A stretch of 64,000 bases of DNA from Bettongia penicillata ogilbyi (taxonomy: Eukaryota; Chordata; Mammalia; Diprotodontia; Potoroidae), in assembly GCA_023548195.1 (NCBI GenBank), contig JAJHZJ010000808.1, forward strand, positions 4,569,182 to 4,633,181. The letters run 5' to 3'. A program made the translations under genes and the position numbers. Of the stretch, positions 1 to 11,035 are shown piece by piece. The notes under the pieces were generated by a model that saw only the letters and a program-made list of their open reading frames with translations, did no database searches and was not told where the DNA came from. Numbering within the stretch: the first letter of the stretch is position 1; each line of letters begins with the position of its first letter.

Positions 1-49
1 AAAGTCCTAAGATTAAAAAGTTTGAGAATCTATGCAATGCTGTCATTCT

Positions 50-185
50 TTTTTTTGGAGGCAACTGGGGTCAAGTGACTTGCCCTGAGTCACACAGCTA
101 GTGTGTCTGAGGCTGGATTTGAACTCAGGTGTTCCTGATTCCAGCGCCAGTGCTCTATCCACTTCAACAGCTAGCTGCCCCACTC
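50..185 (-). mobile_element. tRNA-derived marsupial SINE with target-site duplication
   Basis: Minus-strand copy. The plus strand shows the reverse of the usual SINE text: a T-rich tail, CAAGTGACTTGCCCTGAGTC, the CACACAGCTAG box, 'ggatttgaactcagg', and CTAGCTGCCCC at the head. It is flanked by a perfect 13-bp direct repeat, ATGCTGTCATTCT, at 37-49 and 186-198, which defines both ends. The perfect duplication suggests a fairly young insertion. Confidence 0.88.
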
Positions 186-369
186 ATGCTGTCATTCTAA
201 TATCTGTGACTTCTCAAGTGCTCCTCACATACAGTCACTTTGCCGATCTTTGTTTTTTTGATGAAATTCTTTCAAAGTGCACAATGAAATTCCTTAAGAC
301 TAACAAAAAGCAAAACTATCTATTATGCCACAAAAATGCATTTTGTTTTTTCAGCTAATACTCAACCAT

Positions 370-540
370 GGAGAACTGACAACAGATTCTAGGCTCAATT
401 GAAGAGCTGGGACTTCAGAAATCTGGTCCAAACTGCTCACTCTACAATGCAGTCCAGAAGGGACGCTGATTTCCCCATGGTCACAGAGGCAGTAAATACA
501 CAAATTCAATAACTCCAAATCTAGTGCTCTTTTCACCTAC
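370..540 (-). mobile_element. Degenerate MIR-type SINE fragment
   Basis: Weak match to reversed MIR layout (a 'tgatttccccatggtcacag' stretch, a short spacer, then an 'aaatctagtgctcttttcacc' head-like end). Strongly diverged; may be coincidence. Confidence 0.4.
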
Positions 541-1690
541 AAGTCTCATCAAAGCAGCCACATAAAAGGAGGTAGAAAGGATCTTGGCATTAACTTCCAC
601 TCAAGATGACCCTGAGACATTGCTATCCTTTTTTTGGACTCTGTGACTGATAAAGGATTCTTTTGCTTACACTGTGGAAAATATCTTCCATGTTTCTTTC
701 ACTTTATAAGGAAAAAGCAGTTTTGATGAGTATTTTCAATTAGTCAAGTACAAATTCAATGATATAACAAAACTGATACATAAGCAATATCTTTTCCAGA
801 AGGCAGACGTTAAAAAAGTAAAACAAGAAGCTTCCAATAGCCTTAAATGCCAAACTTGTTCAGGAAAATTCTCTTTTGATTGAAGGTGACACTTGATTTT
901 AATGCCCCAGAGAAAACTTATCATTAATAAAGATTTCTCCAAGTGATATTAAAAATAACATTCAAAGTCATCAGGATCACGACTGTCTTTCATAATTAGC
1001 TCCCCATGTATATCTGCCAGAGAAATTCCTCAACTCAAACCTGTTCTGTGCAATTGCTAAGACTAAAAGAAGTTAAATTTAGAGCTAAACACATTCTTAT
1101 TTTTCCTTTGCTTCCATGCAAGAATCTAGCATGAAAAAGTAAAGAAACTGATGCTATGCTAGGCTGAATAACTCATGATTGCCTCATCAGTATGTTCCTG
1201 ATAGCTATTTGCGATGCAAGGTATAAATGTAATTTGTAATGTTTCCATTGAAAAAAGCCAACTCCCTTACCTGGAAGAAGAGAAATGCTTGGCATTTGTT
1301 ATTGTATATCCAAATTACTAAGAAATTCCTCACAAAAACACCAGAAACGACCTTCGTCAGTCAACTGGGAACAAACAAAGCAGACGTTCAGCAGTTCCAT
1401 TCCATCTGAGGCTCCAAGCTCAGATGCACTCCTAGCCAGTGCCTTCCACTGTTGGCCACAGGTATGTAAAAACTTGATCTCTTTGTCTGCACAGCTCTTT
1501 GTGAATGTTTGCCTGGATCACTGTCGCCTACTCTGCTTACAACCTCTCAGAGTGTTGAACCTGGTCACAGCTAACTTGTGTACTGTCTCTTTTTATCGGA
1601 ATTCAGAGGAACCTCAGAAGTCTGGACCTGAACAAGAAGCGCCCCTGCCCCCTTCACAACCAACCCCACTCCGCCATTAAGTTTGATCTG
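541..1690. other. Non-repeat intronic sequence, nothing recognised
   Basis: AT-rich sequence with no repeat family, splice-flanked exon or RNA gene that I recognise. The open frame at 1285-1680 (131 codons, plus) has no recognisable domain and its end overlaps the L3 fragment that follows. I treat it as chance. Confidence 0.5.
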
Positions 1691-1694
1691 CTTC

Positions 1695-1875
1695 TGTCTG
1701 AGGACACCTCCAGTGACCCAGCAGCCACTGCCTCCCAAAAGAGGCCCATTCCACTTTTGGATAGCTGTAATTGGTAGGGAATTTTTCCCAATATCAAGCC
1801 CAAAGGACTCTCTTTGCAACTTCAATCTGTTACTTTTAGTTTTTACCTTTTGGCGTTCTAATGTTATAGATAGAA
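1695..1875 (-). mobile_element. L3/CR1 LINE 3'-region fragment
   Basis: Plus strand carries the reversed L3 text 'cctcccaaaagaggcccatt', 'ccacttttggatagctgtaatt', 'aatatcaagcc' and 'tttgcaacttcaatctgtta'. Related fragments of the same family occur at 4395-4640 and 52765-52900 (same strand) and at 10310-11035 and 57590-58433 (opposite strand). Confidence 0.7.
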
Positions 1876-1989
1876 AGAGCTTACTCCAGCACCACACACA
1901 TGCTTAAGAAGTGCTAATAACGATGATGAGACATTGACAGGGAGTTAACCCTCTAAGGCTTATCTACCCAGCAAACATGAAATCCATAA

Positions 1990-2190
1990 GTGAGGGGTTC
2001 TTAACCTGGTGTTTGTGAACTTCAAAAAGACGTTGTGATGACTGTAGTTGGATGGAATTGATTTTCTTTTGTAAGCCTTTGCCTTTTCATTTATGCAGTT
2101 AACATGATTCTGAGAAGAGAGTGTCAATTAAGTGTCACCAGAATGCCAAAAAGGTCCCTGAGCAGACCAAGGTTGAGAATGTCTGTTATA
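1990..2190 (+). mobile_element. MER5-like hAT MITE
   Basis: Begins near 'aggggttcttaacctgg' and ends in 'ccaaggttgagaatgtctg', a degraded terminal inverted repeat. Internal text 'tttatgcagttaacatgattctgag' and 'gccaaaaaggtccctgag' is shared with the copy at 32775-32990. Non-autonomous, no coding capacity. Confidence 0.68.
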
Positions 2191-2199
2191 AACTAATTC

Positions 2200-3360
2200 T
2201 TTTCCTAGAGCTTTCCTATATAAAGATCATTTCTAACCAGGACTAGGAAGAGTCCAGGAGGGATACCGTGCTTGGTGAATGACTGGTGCTTAAGAAGCAC
2301 TGAAGGGCTCTTGAGCATAAAAGTTTAAGAAAATGAAGTATGAAAACATGCCACAGAGTAAGGAGTAAATTACAGAACCTTATATGTCACTTTATACTTT
2401 TCCAAGCACTGTCCTACATATTACATCATGCTGTCCTTTGACTGTGTCAGGAAACAGGCTAGTATATCATGCCCAAACAATGGGAATTTAAAGTAAAACA
2501 AAAACCAGTGAGAAACAAAAGATTTAAAAAGAAGTTGGGCACAGCTCTTTGTGGCTGGGTGGCAAATATACATCTCCACACAGAGAACTTTGTCACGGAG
2601 CTTTCTGAGAAGACCAGACAGCAACATAGTCTGCTGGAAGGGAAAGAAGGGCATGACAGAGGAACTAGACTGTCTTTGAAAGGAATGGAATTTACAGAAG
2701 TTTCAGCTTTCAATTATGCCCAATTAAAAAACTGTTGTTCTGGTTATTGGAGCCCAAAGAAAGCATGCATTTCTCATTTAATTCTCAAAGGGTATGTATA
2801 AACTTCCAAATCAAGGAAAAGGAAGGTAAAAATTGGTAAAATAAGCCCTACTTGTGAAACTGTGTAAGCAGAGATGTGGAAAAACACACACACACAACAC
2901 CAAATAAGCTTGTACAGACAGTTCTCACTTTATATATTATAAAAATTTTGACTTTACATTAAAAATTCTGAAAAAAAAATCCACATTCCAAAAAAATCCC
3001 ACTTATAATAACTTTACAGTACTGTGGTCTCTCTCCACTCCTGTCTCTCAGTTCAGCGCTCTGTGGCCTCCCACCAAAAAAGAAACAAACCAGACTCTCC
3101 AAATGAAAGCAGAAGGGACATGTGGAGCCAGAGCAGGGCTTGGCTTGAGACTTCAGGCACCAAAAGAGGAGAGCTTTGCTCCATTCTGCCCACCCACCAA
3201 CATGTCCAGCTCCGGGTATCTGTCTTCCATTGGTCAGCACTCAGCTGCCACAGCCCCCATGTGTCACACACATTCTACACACTCTTGCCTACAGTCTCAT
3301 GTACAGCCCCTACATGCCTGCCTGCCCCCTCCCCCACTCCCATGTCATTCTCACTTCCAG
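2200..3360. other. Non-repeat sequence before an exon-like segment
   Basis: Short CA run near 2886-2896 and A/T runs near 2970-2995; otherwise unique. GC content rises from about 3020 onward. Overlapping open frames on both strands between 3024 and 3465 show no recognised domain. Confidence 0.45.
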
Positions 3361-3453
3361 CCAGGCCAAAGTGACTGGTCCCAGCCTCTACATGCTCCTT
3401 CTGCTTTTGCTTCTCTTGGCCGGCTTTCTGTAGCAGAGACACTTGTACTCAAA
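3361..3453 (+). other. Exon-like segment with strong splice sites (unassigned)
   Basis: A long pyrimidine tract (3320-3358) ends in a good acceptor (TTCCAG at 3355-3360). The segment ends at AAAG|GTAAGT (3450-3459), a near-consensus donor. One frame is open across all 93 bases. Another ends in a hydrophobic run (LYMLLLLLLLLAGFL) followed by a stop. No homology recognised. The orientation is antisense to APBB2, so it could be an antisense non-coding transcript exon, a decoy, or chance. Confidence 0.35.
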
Positions 3454-3459
3454 GGTAAG

Positions 3460-4030
3460 TATTGAAAGGACTTTCTTTCTCAAGTTCTTTCTCACAACCA
3501 TGGGCAAATTCACATTAGTGAGATCTGCAGAGTGGTGTGTTTATGTAAAGAGAGAACCGTCAGTAATTCACAAAGGAACAGGAGCTTGAGAGCATGCTGA
3601 AGACTGTTACGCAAAGAAGGCTTGAGACACCTGGCAAGGCACATTGGGGCATACTGCCAAGGAGTCTACCTAAGACAAAACTTAAGAAAGTTCAGCAATT
3701 AAAGTGAACCAAGACAGCATATTTAATTCTTGGGAGATTTATTCTGAATCCTACTTTCATTGATTTATTCCTCCTTTATGTTTTCTCTCAGATGTTGAGT
3801 CTATTATTACTACACGGTCAACTGAAATGTGTTTAGGATCCTTGGTAAAAACAGTCTTAAATGATCAGAAATCCTCACAAATCTTTTCCATTTGCCTTCC
3901 TTCCTTCCTTTGTTCCTTCATACTTCAAGGAATTATGAAGCCATACTATTAAAGTTCAATTTAGGAAACACTGAAAATCACCCAGCTTCCCTATGTCATT
4001 AATTACTCAGCAGCACAGGGTAAAAAGCAC
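3460..4030. other. Non-repeat intronic sequence
   Basis: Nothing recognised apart from a short CTTC-type pyrimidine tract at about 3890-3920. Confidence 0.45.
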
Positions 4031-4032
4031 AC

Positions 4033-4183
4033 AAAGCTGGCCTCTGAAGCCAGGCAGACTGAGTAAAAGTCTTGCCTCTGCCACATCTAGGCTGTGTGAC
4101 CCTGTGCAAGTCACTTAACCTCTCTATGCCCTAAACAACTCACAAAGACTATAACTGGCAAAAAAAAAAAAAAAAAAAAAAAA
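4033..4183 (+). mobile_element. MIR/tRNA-type SINE with A-tail
   Basis: Contains 'ggctgtgtgaccctgtgcaa' and 'gtcacttaacctctctatgc', then 'aactcacaaagactataact' and a pure A run of about 24 bases (4160-4183). The intact A-tail suggests a younger, active-type marsupial SINE rather than an ancient MIR. Confidence 0.8.
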
Positions 4184-4394
4184 GGTGTCCTCTGAAGTGG
4201 GTTGCCTTATCTGGACATTCCTTACATGAAAGAAATAACCAGTGCAGTCCCCATTTCTACCTCTACTCGTGATTTTTCTCTACTTCTCATTCTATGTAGT
4301 ATATTCAATTAAACCATAAACCTCTTATCTTAGCTGAATGCATATATATGCTCTCTCAAGCTCAATGTATTGATCGTATTTTGGTTTGGAGGTA

Positions 4395-4640
4395 ATAATG
4401 ATGTCATAGAACCTCTGAGTGAAATGGAATCTCATAGGTGATCTAGTCCCACCTATAACTGAACAAGAATCCATTCTACACTCTTGAAAAGTGGACATCC
4501 AGTCTTTGCTTGAAGACATTAAGTGAGCCAGGGTGGTTCATTTTATACTGGTATCATTTAACATCTCTTCCCGTTTGGTAGTAAATTAGACACTCTTTAG
4601 GGGCTGGAACAAACAACCATTTGCCTAAACAATATTACTG
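4395..4640 (-). mobile_element. L3/CR1 LINE 3' end fragment
   Basis: Plus strand reads 'ggtgatctagtcccacct', 'acatccagtctttgcttgaa', 'gagccagggtggttcatttt' and 'ctctttaggggctgg'. The middle part is shared almost word for word with 52765-52900, so both derive from the same region of one family. Confidence 0.7.
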
Positions 4641-6755
4641 AGTGAAAAACTACATTTCAAACTATAATAGACACTGAATACTAGAAAACAAAGGGGCTTT
4701 CCTCTGTGCTATTTGGTTATGACAACAGGAACTTGAAAGCATGTTCAATTTTGGATAAATGAGAGTTGACTATATTTCTTCTTTTTAACTACATTACGGG
4801 ATTTGCCATGGCACTTTAAACATGATTTTTTGTTATCATGTGATCTGAAACATTATTCCCACTTGAGAGTCTATTTGAAAGCAGTACAAATGTACGCCTT
4901 CCCAATCCTCTCCATGGTAAACAACACTAACTTTTCCTGGGGTTTAATGATGCTTTTCCCAAAACATTTGTCAAAGTGAAAAACAACTTCTTTTCTCCTC
5001 AAGAAAATGCTCTATAAATTCCTTCAATATGCAGATCAATAACATGATTGACTTCTGAGGTCATCTTCCTGACTTCCATCCTAAGAGAAATCAACTTTTT
5101 GCTTACCAATTAGGATGAATGAATGCATCGGCCTGGATGGTAAGATTATCTAATAAAGAAGCCTCATCATAACACACACGCAACAAAGAATGGGATTAAA
5201 AGTCACTGTAATGTCAGAGGACTTACTTTCTGGGTTTGCTTTGAATAAACATGTAACCTCCCTATTCAGCAAGTTTACTTTTTGTGATTCACTCTCCTCC
5301 CATACCATCTTAAAGAAATAAATGAAAATAATAACAATAAAGCTTTCAACCAGAGAACTGAAAGGAAAACCCAGTAGAAGGGACTCATAAGTCACATATG
5401 TGCCTATTGGATTCTTGGAATCCAGTTTCCGAGAATCTTTCCAGGTTTTCTGGATGATGACTAGATAGCTTGAAGGGAGTGGACTTGGCTGAAGCTCCAT
5501 ACACAGGTGAATTATTTCTTGCTCCAAGTGTGCTGCTTTAACAAATACAAAAACATGAAAATTCAACTTCATTTATGTCACTAATAGAACAGTCTTAACT
5601 AGGTATCCTAATAGGTAGAGTCAAAGGCCCCAAACTGCTCCAGCAAATTTTAATCTGTCTGCAAAAGTTTTCCAAACAAAATTCCTTTCTTCTCTAGGGC
5701 ACAATCTAAACACCTTAAAAATTTGAATAGTGACCAGCTGTTCTTCATCTCAAGCCTTTCGGGTAACTCCCAGGTCCTATTTCTTGAGCTCCCTAGGAAC
5801 TGAAGCTACAGAGAACTGGTTCAGTCCATAGTGGAGAATTTAGTTGTTAGCCATCCATAGTAGGATTTGGCTGGGTTGAGAAACCACCAGCTGTATGATA
5901 TCTGAAAGCCCATTTCAAAGCCCAACAGCATGGGAATGAACAAAATCCAAATATTTAGAAATCAGGTAACTGAGCAAAGAAATCCAAACTTGGAAATGAC
6001 AGAATCAGGTTAACTGAGTGCACAAACATCTTGTTGCTGCTCCAGTTCCCTGCAGTTATTTAGGCCATCATAATTTATTCATCCCTATACATACATGAAT
6101 ATTCTAAGACAACTGGGAAAGGCCTTGGAAAGCCTGGCAAGTGCAACCACCTCAGTTTCTCCTCATCTACTTATGATACCAGTTACGTAACTTTTAACGG
6201 GCTACATTGCTGGTTCTTTCTAAGAAAGGAAAACACAACAAAATAGGCTCACCATCAACATTTGCAAATGCTCCACACTCAAGTTTCAGGACTCAGGCTC
6301 TCTAATAACCAAAGCATTTGAACTCTGTGAAGTTCACAAGCCTGAAGAAGCTATAGAAAGAAGCACTTCTGAATTTATAAAGTAAAAAGACGACAAAAAC
6401 TAAAACACTTTAATTTTATCTTTTGTGGATATAAGGAAAACAAGGTACAGAATTAAAAAGTAGTTGTCAGAAAATAAATAAATATTTTTAAAGAGCTCAC
6501 AGAACTATTTGCAGAAGTACTAAGGTCATTTCTTTACAATGAAAGAAAACAATAAGTTGTCATATAAACTTAGCCATTACTCTGACAATCCTGGTTAGTC
6601 CCAGAACTTCTTTCCAGGGGACAGTGGTACTTAAAGAAGAATACCTTAAAAAACCATCACAAAGGGTTGATCATCTAACTGAGGAATGCATAGCATCGTT
6701 TCACACAATTTAAGTCATGAAACAGTTACATTTTCCCATTTTCATCCACCCAATG
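4641..6755. other. Non-repeat intronic sequence
   Basis: No family recognised in this 2.1-kb stretch. A minus-strand open frame at 5150-5572 (140 codons) has no recognisable domain and no clear splice context. AT-rich tracts lie at 6390-6500. Confidence 0.45.
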
Positions 6756-6759
6756 AAGC

Positions 6760-6990
6760 CATGAGATGTGGTGGAAAGAGCCATGGGATCTGGGTCTTCA
6801 GTCCTGGCTCCCCCACGGTGACTATGTGACCCTGGGCAAGTCACCTCATCTCTCTGTTTCTTATGTCTTCTTCAGCTATGAAATGTGTGGAATGAATTTA
6901 CGGTTCCCCACTCAGTATTGTCGTGAAGATTCAAAGATGTATGTACATGAAAACAGTTGTAAAGTTTGGAACATGACTACAGCAATTATG
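6760..6990 (+). mobile_element. MIR-type SINE
   Basis: 'gatgtggtggaaagagccat' head, 'gactatgtgaccctgggcaa' and 'gtcacctcatctctctgttt' core, then the degraded CORE/3' part ending near 'acagttgtaaagtttggaac'. Nearly full length. Confidence 0.78.
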
Positions 6991-6999
6991 ATGACTGTG

Positions 7000-7590
7000 G
7001 AGTAGAGCAAACAGTCATTCTAAGAGAATGGTGAGGCAACATGATTTCAAAACAACCTAAGCAAGCTAAGGAGAATGGGCAAATGCACAAATATCAGTTT
7101 GGAATCTAAAATACATAAAGTTCCTTGTAAACTTCAAAGCACTCTACCATATCTGCTATTGCTGCTCCAGCTGGTGCTCCTCCTGGGAATGCCTTCTTAT
7201 GTACAAGAGCAGGAAACGCTCAGGTGAAAACTCACTGTGCAACAAACTCCTATCGCCGAAAACTGCTGTCCTACTCTACTTTGGTTTTTATTTCTGTGCA
7301 TTTACTACATGAAGACAATACTGCAAATACAATCCAGAGAGGCACAGAAATCTGGCTACATGGTAGAGCCAGAAGTTATAATTTAGATCTTAAAAATGGA
7401 AAATGAATATTTTTATGCTTTATGGTTTCATCTCTCTCTGTCTCTCTCCTTCCCTCCCTTCCTCCCCCTTCCTCCAAATGGCTAAGTTGTGTTCTCTCAT
7501 CAGTTTTATCCACCTCAGTCTAAATTGCTTACAGGTGATGCACAGAAAAAGCAAAGGACATACTGCAAGCTAGTAGCCCACATTTATATT
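7000..7590. other. Non-repeat sequence with pyrimidine tract
   Basis: A TC/CT-rich tract at about 7431-7477; otherwise nothing recognised. Confidence 0.45.
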
Positions 7591-7596
7591 TTATTA

Positions 7597-7862
7597 CAGG
7601 CAGCACGACAGAGAGAGCACTGAGTCAGGAAGACCCAAGTTTAAACCCATCCTCAGACGCTCACTAGCTGTGTGACCCCAGACAAGTCACTTGATCTCTC
7701 TGTCTGCCTCAGTTTTCTCATCTATAACTATGAATAATAATAGCACCTCCTCATAATAATAATTTTCCAGGTTATGTTGCAAGGATCAAATAAGATATTT
7801 GTAATGAACAAACCTTAAAGCACCATATTAAACAAACATATAAAGCACCACTATTATTATTT
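7597..7862 (+). mobile_element. MIR-type SINE, nearly full length
   Basis: Head 'ggcagcacgacagagagagc', core 'actagctgtgtgaccccaga' and 'gacaagtcacttgatctctc', then 'cctcagttttctcatctata', and a 3' end with 'gcaaggatcaaataagatat' and 'aaagcaccactattattatt'. Confidence 0.82.
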
Positions 7863-7869
7863 GCCAGTT

Positions 7870-8560
7870 ACAAAAATGGGTTTCTATGTACACAACAGAT
7901 TTGACCCTTAAATACTCTGAATAGGGGACAGGGGTTAAAAAAGGTTGAAACTATGAAAATGAAACAAGTCATCTCTTGATTATCCAAAGGAAGGAGAAGT
8001 AAAACTGAGCCTTATTTTAAACAAGAGTTTCCCCCACCAAAGCTTTTTCAGAAATCCTAGTAAGTAGCATAGGGAAGTTTCAGTTCCTGTCATCCTTACC
8101 TGCCACAGAGATGTCAATGAGTTATGAAATGGCCACCAAGGAACCAGAAAAGGAGAGAGAGGGAAGTAGGGAATCTCAGGGCAAGCTCAAACTGGATAAT
8201 CAGCACCAGAGAAGGAGAGAGCTCACTGGCTAGGGAAGGAAGGAGTCTGGGCCTCAGAAAAGGTGGTCTCATCTAAATGGAAATCGGTAAGGCTTTTAAA
8301 AGATAGAACCAGCAAGCCTGAAAACAGCAGAAACTCAAAACCCAGTTTGGATAAGTCATAACAGAGGCTATGAATATCCTGGCACAGCTACTGGGATGGA
8401 GCTCGAGGGGCAGGGGAATTAAAACCTTCTCTCCCTGGGTAACCTCTGGCATATCACAATCTCCAAGGAGTCATTTATACAACAAGAGACTGGATGGTCT
8501 CCAAGGTGCCCTCCATTGGTAAGAGTGCTGAACAGCCTAGTTTTTAGGCCCACAGAATGT
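7870..8560. other. Mostly unassigned sequence
   Basis: Purine-rich tract at 8140-8250. A decayed MIR-like 3' portion may lie at 8430-8530 ('gactggatggtctccaaggt'). Nothing else seen. Confidence 0.4.
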
Positions 8561-8564
8561 AGTC

Positions 8565-8745
8565 TGGGGAGGTAGTGCAGTGTGGTGGCTAGAGATCTTG
8601 CTTAGAGTCAGGAAGACCTGGCTTCACATCCTGTCTTTGGCCTTTGTCACAAACTGGCCGCATGGCCATGCCTAAGTCCCTTAACTACGTGATCTTGGTG
8701 CCTTCCTTCTGAGACTATTCCCAACTTACTCAGAACACGTTTCGT
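8565..8745 (+). mobile_element. SINE (MIR/tRNA type), decayed
   Basis: 'gaggtagtgcagtgtggtgg' head, 'gagtcaggaagacctggctt', and a mutated core around 'cctaagtcccttaacta'. The 3' portion is poorly conserved. Confidence 0.6.
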
Positions 8746-8749
8746 TGGT

Positions 8750-8864
8750 ACAGAGTTGTTTGCATGTTGTTTCTTCCCTGAAAGTGCGAGTTCCTTGAGG
8801 GCCGGGGTGGGATTTTTTGCCTTTATTTATGCCCTCAGCATCTGTAGGTTGTTTGGTATATGTG
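8750..8864 (+). mobile_element. L2 LINE 3' end fragment
   Basis: 'agttgtttgcatgttg', 'gagttccttgagggccgggg' and 'tatgccctcagcatctg' follow the L2 3'-terminal pattern. It is cut off by the minus-strand SINE at 8866. Confidence 0.65.
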
Positions 8865-8865
8865 G

Positions 8866-9080
8866 TTCAGACCTTAAGTCGTGTCTAACTCTTCATGACC
8901 CTGTGAACCAACTGTGGATGGAGTTTTCTTGGCAGAGATACTGGAGTGGTTTGCCATTTCCTTCTCCAGTTTTATGCAGGCAGAAGTAAATGACTTGCCC
9001 AGGGTCACACAGCTAGTAAGTATTTGAGGTCACACTTGAAATCTGGTCTTTCTGACTCCAGACCTAGCTTTCCATCCAAT
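8866..9080 (-). mobile_element. Marsupial SINE with RTE/BovB-like tail
   Basis: The plus strand begins with the tail, 'agtcgtgtctaactcttcat' and 'gaccctgtgaa'. 'gagtggtttgccatttcctt' and 'ctccag' follow, then the reversed tRNA-type core 'gcccagggtcacacagctag' and 'ctttctgactccagacctag'. The tail is the kind recognised by RTE-class LINE machinery, consistent with BovB sequence at 14.5 and 17.4-18.2 kb. Confidence 0.8.
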
Positions 9081-9285
9081 TAGGAAACAGATTGAAGAAG
9101 TTAAATGGAAAGTCTTAGACTTAGGTTTAAATAAATTAATTGCAAGAGTACAAGATTGATAAGGCATATTAAGAATATTAAAAAAAACTTTATGAGAAAA
9201 AAGATCTGCATTTCAAAGGGCTGCAGGAGCAACTGTTTGACATGGCAGATAAAGACTAATTGTAGTAATTTAGGAGTTTCAGTAA

Positions 9286-9525
9286 TAAGCAGCTAGTTGG
9301 CTCAGTGGAATAAAATATTGGGATTGGAATCAGGAAGGCCTGAGTTCAAATCCAGCATCAGATACCCACTAGCTGTGGGACCCTGGGCAAGTCACTTAAC
9401 CTCTATTTGCTTTAATCCATTGGAGAAGGAAATGGCAAACCATTCTAGTATCTTTACCAAGAAAAGCCCATACAGGATCATGAGGAGTCAGACATGACTG
9501 ACAGAGTGACCAATAAAAGCACAGC
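9286..9525 (+). mobile_element. Marsupial SINE with RTE/BovB-like tail
   Basis: Full-length plus-strand copy: 'gcagctagttggctcagtgg' head, 'tgagttcaaatcc', 'gaccctgggcaagtcactta' core, 'ggagaaggaaatggcaaacc', and a tail reading 'catgaggagtcagacatgac' and 'tgacagagtgacc'. Same family as 8866-9080, opposite orientation, 200 bp apart. Confidence 0.84.
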
Positions 9526-9544
9526 ACACAGGATCTTGTTGTAT

Positions 9545-9845
9545 TCTGTTCTGGATTTGAGTCAACTAGCATTTCTTAAATTTCTTAATTACCTCCTATG
9601 TGCTGGAGACTATGCTAAACACCAGAGATAAAAGAAAGGCAAAAACAGTCTCACAGTCTAAAGGAGGAGACAACATACCCTATAACCATGTTCAAACAGG
9701 ATAAATGCAGGATATATGTGGGGGGGGTGTGGAGAAAGGAGGAGGGGTGCGTGTGAGCCTCACAAGAAAGGCACTAAGATTAAGAAGGAGCTTCCAAGAA
9801 TTTAGAAGAATATTAACAAGGTAGAAGACAGCAAGAAGCTTTATT
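9545..9845 (-). mobile_element. L2 LINE 3' end fragment
   Basis: Reversed L2 3' end: 'attacctcctatgtgctgga' then 'ctatgctaaacaccagagat', 'agtctcacagtctaaaggag', and a purine-rich section with 'ggcactaagattaagaagg' and 'agcttccaag'. A run of eight G lies near 9720. Confidence 0.72.
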
Positions 9846-10084
9846 TGCCCTTAGAGAGATAGTGCTAGACAGCGGCTCATCTGGAAAAGACCTGGGGACT
9901 GAAGAGGACGCGACTCCTCATCTGTCCAGAGGAAGCTATAAAGGGTCAGTGTGGTCTTGTGCTGCAGAGAAGCCCAATTTCTCAGGGAGAGTTCTGCTGC
10001 CCTCTGCACTAATCAGGCCCAAGTCTGGAGGGTTATATTCAGTTTGGGCAGGCTGGGACCATGATGGGCCTTAAGACAATGAGA

Positions 10085-10255
10085 TCGTTCACAGAGCTGG
10101 GGTTGGAAGGGCCTCCAGAGGTCATCTAGTCCAATCCTCTGATTTTACAAAAGACAGACCTGAGGCCCAGGGAGGTTTGCTTAAGGTCACATGGATAGTA
10201 AGCATTAAAGATGGGTGTTGGGTTCCAGCCAGGTCCTCTGATGACATCACTGCTA
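10085..10255 (-). mobile_element. MIR/CORE-type SINE
   Basis: Plus strand reads 'ggaagggcctccagaggtca', 'tctagtccaatcctctgatt', 'cctgaggcccagggaggttt', 'aaggtcacatggatagtaag' and 'ccaggtcctctg', the reversed MIR-type layout. Confidence 0.72.
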
Positions 10256-10309
10256 ATGCTATAGAAATCTTAGTTGAAGGATCTTGGGATGATTAAATTG
10301 AAGGGGCAG

Positions 10310-10540
10310 GGGGAAGGGGAGGGAAATGAGGGAGGGGTCTTCAATAACCTGAAGGACTGTCACATGGAAGAGAGGTTAGACTTACTCCATCTGGCCTCCA
10401 AGGGCAGAACTAGGAACAATGGGTAGGAATGGCAGAAAGTCAAACAACTTGATGTTAAGGAAAAATTCCTGATGACAAGAAGGGTACAAGAATGGAAAGG
10501 GCTGCTCCTTGACTCACAGGTATTGTCTGGACTGTAAATG
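10310..10540 (+). mobile_element. L3/CR1 LINE fragment
   Basis: 'cttcaataacctgaaggact', 'gtcacatggaagagaggtta', 'gggcagaactaggaacaatg', 'aaaaattcctgatgacaaga' and 'atggaaagggctgctcc' follow the L3/CR1 3' region in order. Confidence 0.7.
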
Positions 10541-10679
10541 AGAGGTCTTTTAAAGTAGGCATGTTATAGTGGCATCTTATCTTGGGCATGGTAGCACAAG
10601 ATGGCCTCCAAGACTCACAATCAGCTCCCTGCTCCCCCTCCCACAAAAAAAACCCCAAACAATAAAAATACCACCTAGG

Positions 10680-11035
10680 GACATTGTAGCCTGGAGAAGA
10701 AAAGGGAGAGTGTACACGATGGCAATCTTCAAGTATTTATCTGAAGGATCCTGGAGAAGACTGATGTCACCTGTTTTACCCTGGCCCTAGAGAACAGAAC
10801 TGGGTACGATGGGGGACAGATGAGGAAACCAACTTTAGCCCGATATAAGGAACAACTTTCTCACTACTGCCCCCAAATGAGGCAAACTATGCTTGAAAAT
10901 CAGTGATAATTCCATCTTTTATGGTCTTTAAGTAACATAGAAGCTGGATGGTTGTTGGGTTTGTGTAATGGAGTCCTTCTCAGGGATTGAATCAGATCTC
11001 TGGGATCTTTTCCAATTCTGATACTGAGAGTCTGT
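10680..11035 (+). mobile_element. L3/CR1 LINE fragment, second copy
   Basis: Repeats the same order as the preceding fragment but more diverged: 'atcttcaagtatttatctga', 'agaacagaactgggtacgat', 'aggaacaactttctcac', and an end with 'ttttccaattctgatactga'. Two partly overlapping copies side by side imply separate insertions or a local duplication. Confidence 0.6.

Noticed and set aside
5150..5572. 140-codon minus-strand open frame as coding exon
   Set aside because: No recognisable domain, no good flanking splice pair, and low-complexity hydrophobic stretches.
9300..9380. tRNA gene in SINE heads
   Set aside because: Box-like motifs belong to tRNA-derived SINE heads; no intact cloverleaf was seen.
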